From assembly GCA_963682025.1 (NCBI GenBank), contig OY821519.1, positions 251,956,116 to 252,020,115 of the forward strand: a stretch of 64,000 nt of DNA, given 5' to 3'. The notes below the pieces were generated by a model, which saw only the letters and a list, made by a program, of their open reading frames with translations, ran no database searches and was not told the DNA's origin. The stretch is from Cordilura impudica (lineage: Eukaryota; Arthropoda; Insecta; Diptera; Scathophagidae). Of the stretch, positions 33,931 through 46,190 are shown piece after piece (the first letter of the stretch is position 1; each line of letters begins with the position of its first letter). A program made the translations under genes and the position numbers.

Positions 33931-34859
33931 ACTGTTACTACTATTGTTATTTTTTTGTATTATAATTAAATTTTTGTTATGAAAACAACTGAAGACAGAA
34001 TAAGGCCCAAATAGTTATTTCAACAAAAAAAGTAAAAAAAAAATAACTAAATATTTGAAAAACCTGTTCTTCATATTAAAGTGTAATATATTTTTAGCCC
34101 AAAATAATGTTTTTCCTGAATGAAATGAATCATGTCTAAAATATGAAAAAAGTTGCAAGTTCCACAAAAACAAAATATATAAATATATTTTTTTAAATAT
34201 TTTTTTTGTTTAACATTGTAGCTTAATCTATTTTCAACTAAAAAATATTACACAAACAAAAAAAATTTTTCCTAAGCGCTATTAATTAAACGCCGCTAAT
34301 TGAACCTTTTCACTGTGCACCGCTAGCACGTTTATTTTTCTAGCATCAATCCAATGTAAGTTATAATTTGGAAAGTATACTGTAAATAGTTTTTGGCTTT
34401 CGGCAATGACATGGGTTTCTAAAAAAAGAAGAAAGTTATAAAATTTCCAAAATTAAGGGTACTGGCAAGGTTCTCTAGATTATAGGAGACTAAACTAAAT
34501 ATGGTGTATTGCTAATGTGCAGGGCTATAAGCAGTAGTTGCGGAAATATCGAATTGCCAACTTAAATCAAATTATTTTCAGATAAATTAGTATGAAAATT
34601 AGTATTCATATTCAAATTGACGAGGAAAGTATCGAAGAAATCAAAAAAAAACAAGGAACAGTGTTAAATTGGGCTATGCCCATTCAGGTCTTAAGTTTAC
34701 ACTAATATCTGCACTCATTGCACTATTTACAACAAATATAAACAAAATGTTTGAAATACTAAACAATTTGACAAACTTAATATTGAATTATAACAAAAAA
34801 CACCCTAAATTCTTAGCATTTTTTAAAGGTATCTCCATATTTAAGGCCATATCATGACA
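33931..34859. other. A/T-rich interval, nothing recognised
   Basis: No motif-bearing frame, inverted repeat or array found. Confidence 0.4.
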
Positions 34860-35062
34860 CATTGATGCCCGATTTACCTCAATTTAAATACCAACCTGCT
34901 ACCCCGGTCAATGTTTTATTTTTTTTATAAGTGAGAGTTCAATAGACAGACAGACGGATGGTCATACAAACGGAGAGACGGACGGACGACTCGAGTCGAT
35001 GCATAATTAGCGGAATGGCAAATTGATATATCCTTCTGCAAAGTGGGGTGGAGGGTATATAA
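34860..35062 (-). mobile_element. End of another DINE/Helentron-like repeat
   Basis: A degenerate CAGACAGACGGATGG...GACGGACGGACGAC tract (34945-34988) followed by TGGGGTGGAGGGTATATAA gives the same architecture as the DINE-like ends but a different sequence family. The GTGGAGGGTATAAAAA motif recurs at 49923. The other end was not found. Confidence 0.4.
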
Positions 35063-35107
35063 AAAAAATCATCACAGGGAAGATGTGTAAACATTTAGTA
35101 ATTAAAG

Positions 35108-35290
35108 ATTTTTTTTTATGTCATTTTTTAAAATCAAACAGAAAGCGTCATCTATGTATCACTTATAGCAAAAACTGTTTCAGCTAATTCAACAACCCTT
35201 TTGCTGTAAAACGTTAAAAATATCCCAATATAAACGTATATAAGTGATACATAGATGACGCCTTTAAAAAAGTGGCATAAAAAAACAATG
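35108..35290. repeat. Small hairpin (MITE-like)
   Basis: AGCGTCATCTATGTATCACT at 35144 is repeated inverted at about 35240-35262, giving 25 bp of perfect pairing around a loop of about 75 bases. Outer sequence TTTTTTTATGTCATTTTTTA / TAAAAAAGTGGCATAAAAAA extends the pairing. It is too short to code. The target duplication is not clear. Confidence 0.6.
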
Positions 35291-35303
35291 TTGTATCATA
35301 ATT

Positions 35304-35396
35304 TTTTCACCAATACAATCATAAGTCACACAGCGTTATGTGTCAGCTCTCACCTATTACGTGTTACACTGTTTTTGTGATTGTATTGTGAAATAG
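35304..35396. repeat. Second small hairpin
   Basis: TTCACCAATACAATCATAAG and, inverted, TTCACAATACAATCACAAAA flank a short loop. A run of C (35403-35417) follows. It may be another MITE or a foldback relic. Confidence 0.4.
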
Positions 35397-35635
35397 AAAT
35401 TTACCCCCCCCCCCCCCTGCGCGCATAGATCTTTACACATCAAAAATTTATTTTATTAGTTTTTCATTACTACAACTATACTTTAAGCTAAAAGAGACCG
35501 ATAAGCTAAAGGGAAGATATTGTTGCCTTTAACTTTTAACGTGAGGTTTATGTATTTTATGATACCACATTTTCTGATCACTGTAGAATAAATTCACACC
35601 TATTTAGTTTTGGAAATAAATTTATTTGCATATAC

Positions 35636-36803
35636 CAGGGGTGGGCACGTAAATGGCTTGTTGGGCCAAATTTGGAATTTCACCTACTAACGGTGGGCCG
35701 CACTATTATATTTCTGTACAAATATCCACTTTCAAACAAAATAGCAAAAAAAAAAAAATACCGATGTTACGGAGAACATTTTTTGTATAATATGTTAACC
35801 GTTTAACTCCTCAAGTTATGGGTCATTTTTGTTCTTCTTTTAAAAGGATCAAAAACACCATTAAAACAGTGATTTAAGCGGTTAAAATGTGCCGCACAAA
35901 TATTCTCCGTGAAATTTTACTATAAGTCCCTGAATACACCAAAACGGAAAATTCTACCAGAAAGTCAGAAATAAGACACATCAAAAGTGAGCTTAGGGTT
36001 AATTTCGCATTTATTAAGATTAATAATTTGTATTATTTTTGTGGCCCTATTGAAAAGTTATATTAATGCTATTTCGGAACTATAATTTGATATTTTAGTA
36101 TTATTGTTTTGAATTTATTTTTTTGAATTAAATCTAAATTTAAAAAAACATTTTGTAATTTTTATACCCTATACCACTATGCGGTTTGGGTATAATGACT
36201 TTGTGCTGCAGTCTGTAACTACCAAAAATATTTTCCCTGGACCCATCTTTTGTTATACCGATCGACTCAGAATCACTTTCTGAGTCGATTTCGCGATGTC
36301 CGTCCGTCCGTCCGCCTTTCCAAAAATAATCCCTGTAGGACAATTCTTAGTCATAGGCCCCATAAAGATCTGCTTCCCGATATTGACTTAAATCTATCAA
36401 AAAACAAAAATATTGCACAGATTTTTTCAAATTTGATTTGTATATATTTTTTCAAAATGTAAGTGACTTTACCAAATATGGTCAGGATCGGTCCATTTTT
36501 CGACCTAGTCCCCATATAAATATAGCACCCGATATGAACTTTTTCATATCTGCAGCCAAAAAAAATTAATAACAATGCCAACTAAATTTGGTTTATGCTT
36601 ATTTTCTATATCTAATTAGTTGGACATAAGGGATAGGGTCTTTAAACCACGATATGGGGTATCGTATAGTCGGGCTAGACCGATAATTTTCTTGCGTGTT
36701 TAAAATTCTTTTTTTTAATTAACAAACAAATTTTTTTTATTTTGTTTTAAATTTATATGGGGCCGCACAAAATTTGTTCGTGGGCCGCATTTGCCCATGC
36801 CTG
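35636..36803. mobile_element. Non-autonomous hAT element with perfect 8-bp TSD
   Basis: The left end CAGGGGTGGGCACGTAAATG and the inverted right end CAGGCATGGGCAAATGCGGC are classic hAT (Tip100/Charlie-like) termini with GGGCCGCA-type subterminal sequence (GGTGGGCCGCAC at 35691, GTGGGCCGCATT at 36780). The 8-bp direct repeat GCATATAC lies immediately outside (35628-35635 and 36804-36811). No transposase inside. A DINE-like copy (36158-36698) is nested in it. Confidence 0.9.
36158..36698 (+). mobile_element. DINE-like element, internally deleted copy
   Basis: Begins TTTATACCCTATACCACTAT and ends at the altered palindrome GTCGGGCTAGACCGAT plus AATTTTCTTGCGTG. About 200 bp after a short (GTCC) tract is missing: GTCCGTCCGTCCGCC joins directly to CTTTCCAAAAATAATCCC. 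Inserted in the hAT at 35636. Confidence 0.8.
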
Positions 36804-36811
36804 GCATATAC

Positions 36812-38925
36812 TTAAATATATGCTCGTATATTTTTTAAAAAGTTTTATTAAACATTTACAACAATTATGCAACTTATAATAAGGGTTTTTAGTTTTTATT
36901 CTATTGTTTACTTGCGAACAAATAAAGGAACGTTGCCATTACGTATTTTATAATGCAATTTCATTTGGTCAAAAGTAATCGGTGTTTCTTTTGGTGTTGC
37001 CACAATATCAAAAATATTAATTTTATTTTACTGGGAAATTGTAATAACCAAAAGAAGTTAAAGGTGTCATTATTGCTCACTTTAGCTAAAGTTACCTTTA
37101 ACTAACATTTACTTTAAAGGTAAGTTGTAATAATGGCCCTTAGTGTATCAATAAAGAATGAAAATAAGATATTGCTGGAAAACAATATTACAATATCATG
37201 ACATTGGCAAGATATAATAGATGCAAAATATAAGATTTCAATGACTCTCTTCCGGATTAACTTTCATTTTGCAAACAATTTTTTAACACTTTAGAACTTG
37301 TTGTAAAAATTTTTTTTGATTATGATGTCTAAGCTAAGATATAAAAAAGTTTGGCAAAAATGATAAGCTTGTGTTTTGAAATCGTTTGTCAATTGAAATA
37401 ATTAAATATATTTCCATTGTTGCAAACAATTTCTTGATAAATTGTACATGTTTGCTTTTTTTCTTTTGTCATTTAAACAGCACTGAGCAAATTATTTTTC
37501 CTCAACAAAATTTCGAGTTACTTATCAATTTTATTTCAAAAATATTAACTTTTAATCATATTATTCTTTATTCCTTTTATTCGTTATCCTCCTAAAGTAT
37601 CCTTTTCTTATAAATATATCACATTTTGTTCTAAATCAATAGCTTTCATTTCAATTTATCAAACACAAATCACGTAGAATCCTTTATTCTATAATTCCTA
37701 TAAAAAGCTAAATCAATATCTAACAGAAAAACAAAAAGAAAAAATCTGACAAATTCTCTGGCCTTTTTATTGTGTTATTTGTTTTTAGCTTTGCATTTTA
37801 AATAAAAAAAGTGTCAATTATATCAAAAAAATTCTTTTTTTCTGGACACATTGTCAACATGTCACATGTCAACTTTGGCCTTCTTTTTGTTAACTGTTGT
37901 CACTTGTAACCAATTTTTTTTTTTTTTTTTGTAAACTGAAGAGTACGGATTTAGATACAGATCTTTCAAAATGAAAAGGCGGATTTTTTTATTTTATAAT
38001 TGATTGATTGTTTGCTAAATGTTACTCTTGAGATAATAATCATTCAAAAGCATTTTGTTGTTAAATAAAGAAAAATGTTTCTGAATGAATTGTTGCTTGA
38101 CGTTGTGGATTATATAAATGAAAATAATGGAAATAATAAATGATTACGGTCCAGTTAGGTCACGTTTGGATTAAATTCTGTTGGCATATTTAAACAGTTT
38201 TTAAACATATAATTTGCAATATTGAATGCTAGGCGCTCCTTATTCTATCTAAATTTGATTAAAAAAATCTTTGAGAATATCATTGTTTTCTTATATTTTA
38301 TATTGTTTTAGTAACATACAAATTTTATTTGACTGTTCAAGTTAACTGGAGAAAACCAAATTAATTTGGTATAGTTAATTTTTAAAAAAATTAATAATAA
38401 TAATGAGGAAAAAAATATTCGATTAAATACTTATTTACTTATAGTCGATAAAATATGGCTTAAATTACTATAAAAAATAACCCCCATTCCATTTGCAGTC
38501 CGAATTTTTTTCGGAACTTCAGCCATGTACCTTTGAATTCACTTTGTTTGGAATAGTTTTAAGATCATTTGTAACTGTTTTAATAAAGTAGTTAATATAA
38601 GTATTTAAAGGTAACTATTTATTTTTACCCATTTCTTCCAATTTGCCCAAAAAGTTTAAATTGGACTTAATTATTTATATCTATTAGCACAAATTCGATG
38701 TATTGTGTTTTTATGTTTTCTATTGTATCTTAAGCGTAAGGTCGTAAATCTAGCCAGAATAATAATTTGTCGCACCTATGATATTTTCTTTTAATTTTCC
38801 GAAAAGCTGCCAATATATTTTTCATTATAAATATGTAAATATATTTTTCACGAACACACCTATCAAATAAATTAACGACTTCTTAAATCCCATATCTATA
38901 AAATGGCGAAGAATTAAATTTTTTG
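36812..38925. other. A/T-rich interval, nothing recognised
   Basis: There is a weak repeat-like patch at 37050-37140 (GTTAAAGGTGTCATTATTGC and AAAGGTAAGTTGTAATAATG) that could be a decayed MITE. No coding evidence. Confidence 0.4.
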
Positions 38926-39860
38926 CTATTATTTTATTTTATTTTTATTTAATTAAATTAATTTATATTATGTTGTTTTATTTTATTTCATTTTGTTTTA
39001 TTTAATTTTTATTTTATTTTATTTTATTTTATTTTATTTTATTTTATTTTATTTTATTTTGTTTTATTTTATTTTTTTATTTATTCTATTTTTTCTTCTT
39101 TTTATTTATTATTTAATTTTATTTATTTCATTTTATTTCATTTTATTTTATTTTATTTTATTTTATTTTATTTTATTTTATATTATTTTATTTTATTTTA
39201 TTTTATTTTATTTTATTTTATTTTATTTTATTTTATTTTATTTTATTTTATTTTATTTTATTTTATTTAATTTTATTTTATTTTATTTTATTTTATTTTA
39301 TTTTATTTTATTTTATTTTATTTTATTTTATTTTATTTTATTTTATTTTATTTTATTTTATTTTAATTTATTTTATTTTATTTTATTTTATTTTATTTTA
39401 ATTATATTATTATATATGTTGTTTTATTATGTTGTTTTACTTTATTTTTAATTTTATTTTATTTTATTTTAATTTATTTTATTTTATTTTGTTTTCTTTA
39501 TTTCCTTTTATTTTATTTAGTGTTATTTTATTTTATTTCATTTTTTTATTTTATGCTATTTTTTCCTATTTTTTTTTTTATTTAATTTTATTTTATTAAA
39601 TTTTTTTATTGTATTTTATTTTATATTATTTTATTTTTTCTATTTTTTATTATTTATTTAATTTTATTTTATTTTATTTTATTTTATTTTATTTTATTTA
39701 CTTTCCTTTTCTTTTCTTTAGTTTCCTTTCCTTTTCTTTTTTTTTGCTTATATTTTCTTTTCTTTACTTTTCTTTTTACTTATCTTTTTTTTCTTTTATT
39801 TCATTTTATTTTAAATTATTTTGTTTTATTTAATATTATTTTATGTTATTTTTATTTCGT
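38926..39860. repeat. Very long (TTTTA)n microsatellite, left part
   Basis: Almost uninterrupted TTTTA pentanucleotides from about 38926 to 39690, grading into T-rich variants to 39860. The open frames here (FILFYFILFY-type repeats) only reflect the pentamer. Confidence 0.9.
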
Positions 39861-39864
39861 TTAA

Positions 39865-40438
39865 TCTTATATATTAAAAGAACTTATGAATAAACTTTGC
39901 ATTCAAGATTTTTTTTCAATATTTTTCTTCTCTCAAACCTCTATAACTAGAGTTCTAAATAACGTAGGCTGTTGACATAGGTCTAAGAACACTCAGTGGA
40001 TCAAGCTCCTTCATTTGAGCTATTAACTGCTTGAATTCGTTAGGTTTGAGGAAAGTTATGCGAGGAGAATCAACTTTACTTTTCCTGTACGTTAACTTAT
40101 CTTGGCATATTTTGGCATTACTGTACGTTAACTTCTCTTGGCAAATTCGTTAGGTTTGAGGAAAGTTATGCGAGGAGAATCAACTTTACTTTTCCTGTAC
40201 GTTAACTTATCTTGGCATATTTTGGCATTACTGTACGTTAACTTCTCTTGGCAAATTCGTTGGTTTTGAGGAAAGTTATGCGTGGACAATCAACTTTACT
40301 TTTACTGTACGTTAACTTCTCTTGGCATATTTTGGCATTACTGTACGTTAACTTTTCTTGACAAATTTTGGTATTATATTATAAAAATTAATATAATATA
40401 ATATAATATAATGCTGCGGAGCAGCAGGGGTCCTCTAG
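39865..40438 (+). mobile_element. Non-autonomous Helitron inserted in the (TTTTA)n tract
   Basis: The 5' end TCTTATATATTAAAAGAACT is preceded by A. The 3' end has the hairpin GCTGCGGAGCAGC (40413-40425), then AGGGGTCCT and CTAG (40435-40438), followed by T. 5' TC, a 3' hairpin about 10 bases before CTAG, and insertion between A and T are the full Helitron signature. It contains three copies of a 110-bp tandem repeat. No Rep-helicase is encoded. The (TTTTA) tract continues directly after the 3' end. Confidence 0.85.
40034..40364 (+). repeat. Three tandem copies of a 110-bp unit inside the Helitron
   Basis: Units begin AATTCGTTAGGTTTGAGGAA at 40034 and 40144 (these two appear identical) and AATTCGTTGGTTTTGAGGAA at 40254 (several differences). 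Each unit contains two or more CTGTACGTTAACTT motifs. Confidence 0.85.
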
Positions 40439-40866
40439 TTTTATTTTATTTTATTTTGATTTATTTTATTGTATTGTATTTTGTTTTATTTTATTTTATT
40501 TTGTTTTATTTTATTTTATTTTATTTTATTTTATCTTATTTCATTTTATTTTATTTTGTTTTGTTTTATTTTATTTTATTTTATTTTATTTTATTTTATT
40601 TTATTTTATTTTATTTTGATTTATTTTATTGTATTGTATTTTGTTTTATTTTATTTTATTTTGTTTTAATTTATTTTATTTTATTTTATTTTATTTTATT
40701 TTATTTTATTTTATTTTATTTTATTTCATTTTATTTCATTTTATTTTATTTTATTTTATTTTATTTTATTTTATTTAATTTTATTTTATTATATTTTATT
40801 TTATTTTATTTTATTTTATTTTATTTTATTTTATTTTATTTTATTTTATTTTATTTTATTTTCTTT
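40439..40866. repeat. (TTTTA)n microsatellite, right part
   Basis: Continues the array interrupted by the Helitron, with a larger duplicated module around TTTGATTTATTTTATTGTAT (40453 and 40615). Confidence 0.9.
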
Positions 40867-42540
40867 TAATATACGTCACCCTAATTCATTGAGTGACATT
40901 ATGAATGAAAAATTTTCTCCTTCTGGTTCGGATACACTTCGTTTTTCCTCTATATAGTTCTTTTGGAAACAATTCGGTGTCTTATAATTTTGAAAATGTG
41001 TTCATTTTTTGAACAAAATCTCCCACCGACCGAGAACATGGACAATTTTCGTGCAAGTTATTGATAAACTCTTCCAATAACTTGGAAAAATATTTACTAT
41101 TTCCAAACTAAAAATTGCTTTAAAATTACTTTAAAAGATTTTAGTGAGAGATGTTTTTTGTACAAAGAATGTAAGAATTTTAATTCTAATTATTCCAGCT
41201 TTTGTCAATGACACCTTTTTATCATACTGCCCTCGTACTTAACATTGTTTCAAGTTCCATTTTATTTTCTACTTTTACACTTCTCTTAATCACATTGTTT
41301 GCTCCATAATGTAATTATTTGAGTTAACACTTATGCCAAACTAGAAAATATATTTAATATACATAACTTTCATCACATAAGGCATTCTAAAATGTTTAAC
41401 CTTAATTGTGTTTTTTATTGCTTCTAGTCCTGAATTTTTTTTTTTTTTTTTTTGTTTTTTAAAATTCACCTTCACAAACGACCACAACTTACAAAATCTA
41501 ACCACCTTTAACTATGATGTTGTTGTTGTTGCATTGTTTTTATGTTTCCATGTCACTTTGGGTTTTTCATATGAACACATATTAACTGGAGAATGCATAG
41601 AAACATAAAATTACATTTAAATTCTTCAGTCCGTTTGGTTTAGACTTCACACTGGCTTCAGCTTAAGAAGAGAACATCATAAACAACCTAAAAATTTATA
41701 CACGATGTGTAACAACTTTTCGACATGGATAAATAAAAGGAGATCAACATTAAATATTCTAAATACAAAAGTCTACGGAAATCTCTATAAATATAGAAAG
41801 ATTTAAAAACTTTTAGATAAAAGGAATTATCTGCAAGAAAACTTTAGAAGGATGTTTTTAAGAAATTGGCATCATAATATCAGAGTTTAAAGTAAACAAT
41901 CGGGGATTTGAGAAGGTTTCTCCATAAAATTTTAGAATAAGATGCGATTTCTAGCTGAAAATATAATGAGAATCTCTTTTTATTAGAAAAATTTCTTCAG
42001 AATCACAATACTAATCAAATAGCACAGATTCTTGAAATTAAAAATTAAAAACTAAGAGATTCTCAGAAAGATTTTAGATAAAAATCATGCCGAATTATTT
42101 AAAACTGAAGGTTTTTAAGTTTTCTGTTGGTCTATAGCTAAAAGTCAAATTTAAATTCATTAAAATGAATATCTTCAGATCCTCAAAATACTCCACTATT
42201 TCTATTCGAAAGAGTAATAAGTTCTGAGGGCTTACCCAAATGTAACGATAACTATTCACAATCTGAGTGTTTTTCTATTGGAAAAAGTTATAAAATCTTG
42301 TGAAAAAAAATGTTTAAATGTACAACAGAATTTGCAGTATTTGACGAAATTTATTTCTAAATACTAAAAAAAAAGTTTCTTTTTTTGTTTTTGTTCTCTA
42401 GGATATAAATTTTCAAAACTAGATTCATATCACATCTTTTTTGAATTCAACTCGAAAACGGTAAAAAATTGTAAGCCTTGTTACGGAACAATCTGAAATG
42501 CGTTAGTAAAGACAGAGGCAAAAAATTTCGAAGAAAATCA
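40867..42540. other. A/T-rich interval, nothing recognised
   Basis: No coding motif or paired terminal repeat found. Confidence 0.4.
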
Positions 42541-42898
42541 GGAATTTATATTAGGGTTGGGAATACCAGACTTAAATATAAATACCGGTATTTCGGTATT
42601 GTAATTTTGTAATACCGGGATTCCGGTCTTAATACCGGTATTATTTTTTTCCTAGGAAGAAATAAATAATTTAATAAAAAATATTTGAAAATTAAAAAAA
42701 CTAATTTTTTATATTTATTTCATATAAAAGAACAAAAAAAATGTAAACACAAAATTCAGTAAAAAGTAAAAATATGAAAAGGGAAGAAACTATAATCTAT
42801 ACTAATATAATAAAGAGGTAATGTGTGTTTGTTTGTTTGTAGGGGGTAATCTCCATAACTAGCCATCTGATATTCCTGAAATTTTCACAGAGTCTTAA

Positions 42899-43300
42899 TC
42901 CGCGCCCTGTTGTTGAAGATCGCATTATCAGCCGCAGAGCTGATGTCGTTTGGACACCTCGGAGCTGCAATTTGACACCGTTGGACTATTATTTGTGGGG
43001 TGCCCCCAAAGACAAGTGTTACGCCAACAAGTCAGAGACAATTGACGCTTTAAAGGACAATATTCGTGAAGCCATTGGTGAAATACAGCTGCACACAATC
43101 GATAATGTGCTTAAAAATTGGACCGATCGTGTAGGCTACTGCATGCCCAGCCGAGGCAGCCATTTGAATGAAATTATTTTCCATTATTAACCGGAAGTAT
43201 TGTACTTTCAAATAAAAAAAGAAATTTGAGATAATATTCAGTAGTTTTTTTTTTATAGCATTTTCAAAAAAAAAGTTATTTGGCGGACCCTTATAACAAA
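42899..43300 (+). pseudogene. Mariner-type (DD41D-like) transposase C-terminal fragment
   Basis: Reads WTPRSCNLTPLDYYLWGAPK, then KSETIDALKDNIREAIGEIQ and SRGSHLNEIIFHY before a stop. It resembles the C-terminus of the intact transposase at 51668 but is a different family. A 3' terminal repeat-like TTTGGCGGACCCTTATA follows. It joins the Helitron 5' segment abruptly at 42899, so it was inserted into, or captured by, the Helitron. Confidence 0.75.
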
Positions 43301-43372
43301 TTAAAAAGTTTATTATCTATACTAATAGTAATACTAATACTAATACTAATATAATATAATAAAGAGGTAATG

Positions 43373-43430
43373 TCTGTTTGTTTGTTTGTTTGTTTGTTTG
43401 TTTGTTTGTTTGTTTGTTTGTTTGTTTGTA
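43373..43430 (+). repeat. (GTTT)n microsatellite in the Helitron 5' region
   Basis: About fourteen uninterrupted TTTG units. The sister Helitrons at this position have two to five units, so this copy is expanded. Confidence 0.85.
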
Positions 43431-45089
43431 GGGGGTAATCTCCGTAACTAGCTATCTGATATTCCTGAGAGAGTCTTACTGCGGATATGGGAAGTGCTAT
43501 AGGCTATAATTTTTTTTAATATTTTTAGTGGGCGTGGCACCTCCCACACAAAGTAAATTTTTAATATCATATACATATATTGAGTATTATGATAGGGAGA
43601 GGTTTGCAAATTTGTGTGAGGTCACCTATTGGTAATATTAGTAGCCACGCCGGAAATGGGCCAGATCGGAGAAGTGGGCGTGGTACCTCCCATACAAGTA
43701 ATAATTCAATGTTATATATCTCAAGTACTGTGATAGAGAGAGTTTTTCAAATTTGTCTGATGTCACCTATTATTAATGTGAGCAGTCGGACAAAAAATGG
43801 GCAGTATCGGACCAATAGGCGTGGTACCTGCCATACAAATAAAATATATAATTCCATATATCTGGAGTACTGTTATAGTGAGAGTCTTGGGACTTTGTGT
43901 GATCCCATAAGTTATTCATTTGATTAGTTAGACAAAAAATGGGCGTGGCACCACCCATACAAAGTAAAAATTTAATATCATATTTCTGGAGTACTGTAAA
44001 AGAGAGAGCTTTGTAGCTTTGCGTGAGCCCATAGGTTCTTTGTGTGATTAGTCGAACAAAAAAATGGGCGTGATCGAAGCAGTGGGCGTAGCACCGCCCA
44101 TGTAAAGTAGATATCTAATATCATATAATTGGGAAAGGCTCGACATTTTGCACGAGTCCATCAGATATTAATGTGAGTAGTCCAATAAAAATTGGGCGGG
44201 ATGGGATAAGTGGGCGTGGCACCTCCTATATCAAAAATATGATGTACAACGAAAGCAACAGTCTTTTGACAAGTACATTAGTTATCAATGCGATTTGCCG
44301 TGGAAAATATATCGTCCAAATCAAAAATCGCCAAAACCAAAAATCCGAAAAATAAAAATCGCCCAAAAACAAAAATCTTCAAAATCAAAAATGGGCAAAA
44401 TCAAAAATCGCTAAAAAATAAAAACTGCCAAGTGATATTTTAAGTTCAAAGCCAATAGTTGAGTGGTGCCAGATCTAACTTGGAAAATCCATGTTCTTCT
44501 CATGGGCAGCTACATGTACCTCCAGAGCAGGAACGCCGAAAAATCTGATAATTGTTGTACCGAATTAAAAAAAACAAAAAACATTTTATATCAGCAAGTA
44601 TCAAAATAAATTAATCTATATTAATGATCTATACTTAGCATAATAAAGAGGTAATGTGTTTGTTTGTTTGTAGGAGGTAATCTCCGTAACGACTTATCTG
44701 ATCTTCCTGAAATTTTAACTGATTCTTACTGCGGATATCGGAAGTGCTACAGGCTGTATTTTTTTTTTTATATTTTTAGTGGACGTGGCACCTCCCATAC
44801 AAAGTAAGTTTTTAATATCATATATATTAAGTACTATGATAGAGAGAGCTTTGAAAATTTATCTCAGGTTATCTATTACTAATGTGAGTAGTCAGACAAA
44901 AAAATGGGCGGGATTGGACAAATGCCCATGGCACCCTTCACAAACTTAATATTAAATGTGATATATCTGAATAACTGTGTTAGTGAGAGCCTTGGTACTT
45001 TGCGTGAGCCTTTTCATAACAATTCGGAAGGGCGGGGGAGGGTTTAGCGAAGCACACCGGGTTACATCTAGTAAAATTATAAAATTGTA

Positions 45090-46190
45090 CTTTATTTTAA
45101 TTGGTTGAAATAAGACCTCTGGAAACATAGCTTACTAAGCGATTTATATTCCAGTCTTTAACGAATTCTGGTGCAGATTAGGCTAGCTGCTGAAAATGCC
45201 CTCTCCGATTCTACACTTGTCAGTTGAATGCTTAGCAAATAATTGTATAATAAAGTTAAGTATTTGCCTCTTATCCCATTTGTTTCAAAGAAAGACATTT
45301 CTTTTTTAATTGAGCATGTTAAATCATTTTTATTTTTGTTGATTCCACTGTCACTCTCAGGTAATCTGGTGCAAGTTTTTTTTTTTTTTTTGATATTGCC
45401 ATCCGTAGCTTTTTTTAACGTCAGGGATACCTCATTCCTTCGATCATCTTCATTATCATCGACATCAAATATTATATTTAATTTGAAACGTTGGGTGATG
45501 TAGATGTTGTTGCTACAGGTTCAGATTCATAATGCTCGTTGTTCAGAGCCAGACGTCGTATCTGTAGAACAATAACTTTTGCAATTGCGGCTTTAGTAAT
45601 AATTGGAAATAATTCATAATATTTGTGGTCTTCATCATCGCTTTGATTTTCATTGCAATTTGCATCATGTAAATATTGCAAAACACTTGAAATTTCCGTT
45701 CGTCTTTGAAGAATACGTACTTTTAAAGCTGCCTTTCATTCATTACCTAGAGAACATGGTTGGTCATTTATTGATTTCACCATAACTCCAAACTCGGCAT
45801 CTGATAACATAGTGGGCGATTTTAAATCTATTAGACTCTTTTGGATGCAGTTTTATAATTTAAGAAAACGTTCTATCATAGACACCAAACTATTCCATCA
45901 TGTTCTTGAGTCTAAAACCAGAGATAGCTCTTTCCCGAACTCTTCTTTTACATATTTTTGTAAAATTTTGTCATTTTTTGAAGGCGAAGCTTGAAATATT
46001 TTGACTACGGTACGAAATTTTTTTTTATTAATGGTAACGTTTCGTATGTTGTTCGATTTTAATAAAATAAAAATAATATAATTGGCACTAGTGAAATAAA
46101 AATTATAAATTTTTCTTGGAATACTAGATTGATGCATTTTCGCAAGAACTGAAATTTGTTCGAACAATTTAAGAAGATTTTTTTAAGTAA
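45090..46190 (-). pseudogene. hAT transposase remnant with hATC dimerisation domain
   Basis: Minus strand: SPSKNDKILQKYVKEEFGKE, LSLVLDSRT-stop-WNSLVSMIERFLKL (the hAT 'TRWNS' block), then LSDAEFGVMVKSINDQPCS and LHDANCNENQSDDEDHKYYE. The C-terminal hATC region reads FFETNGIRGKYLTLLYNYLL, SIQLTSVESERAFSAASLIC and TRIR (about 45320-45110). SVESERAFSAA is diagnostic for hAT transposases. Stops and shifts make it inactive. The N-terminal zinc finger and first catalytic Asp region are not clearly present. Confidence 0.8.

Larger units (their letters stand above)
42796..45071 (+). mobile_element. Helitron cluster: three 5' ends sharing one 3' end
   Basis: 5' termini of the TCTATACTAATATAATAAAG type followed by GAGGTAATG and (GTTT)n occur at 42796, 43316 and about 44615. 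The only 3' terminus is GGGTTACATCTAG|T at 45059-45071, after GCGAAGCACACC. Insertion is between A and T. The interior repeats modules such as GTGGGCGTGGCACCTCCCA with AATATCATAT spacers and an AAAATCG array (44290-44430). No Rep-helicase. Helitrons have inserted in, or been copied with, each other. Confidence 0.7.

Noticed and set aside
38993..40869. Long ORFs rich in Phe, Ile, Leu and Tyr
   Set aside because: Direct translation of the TTTTA pentanucleotide array.
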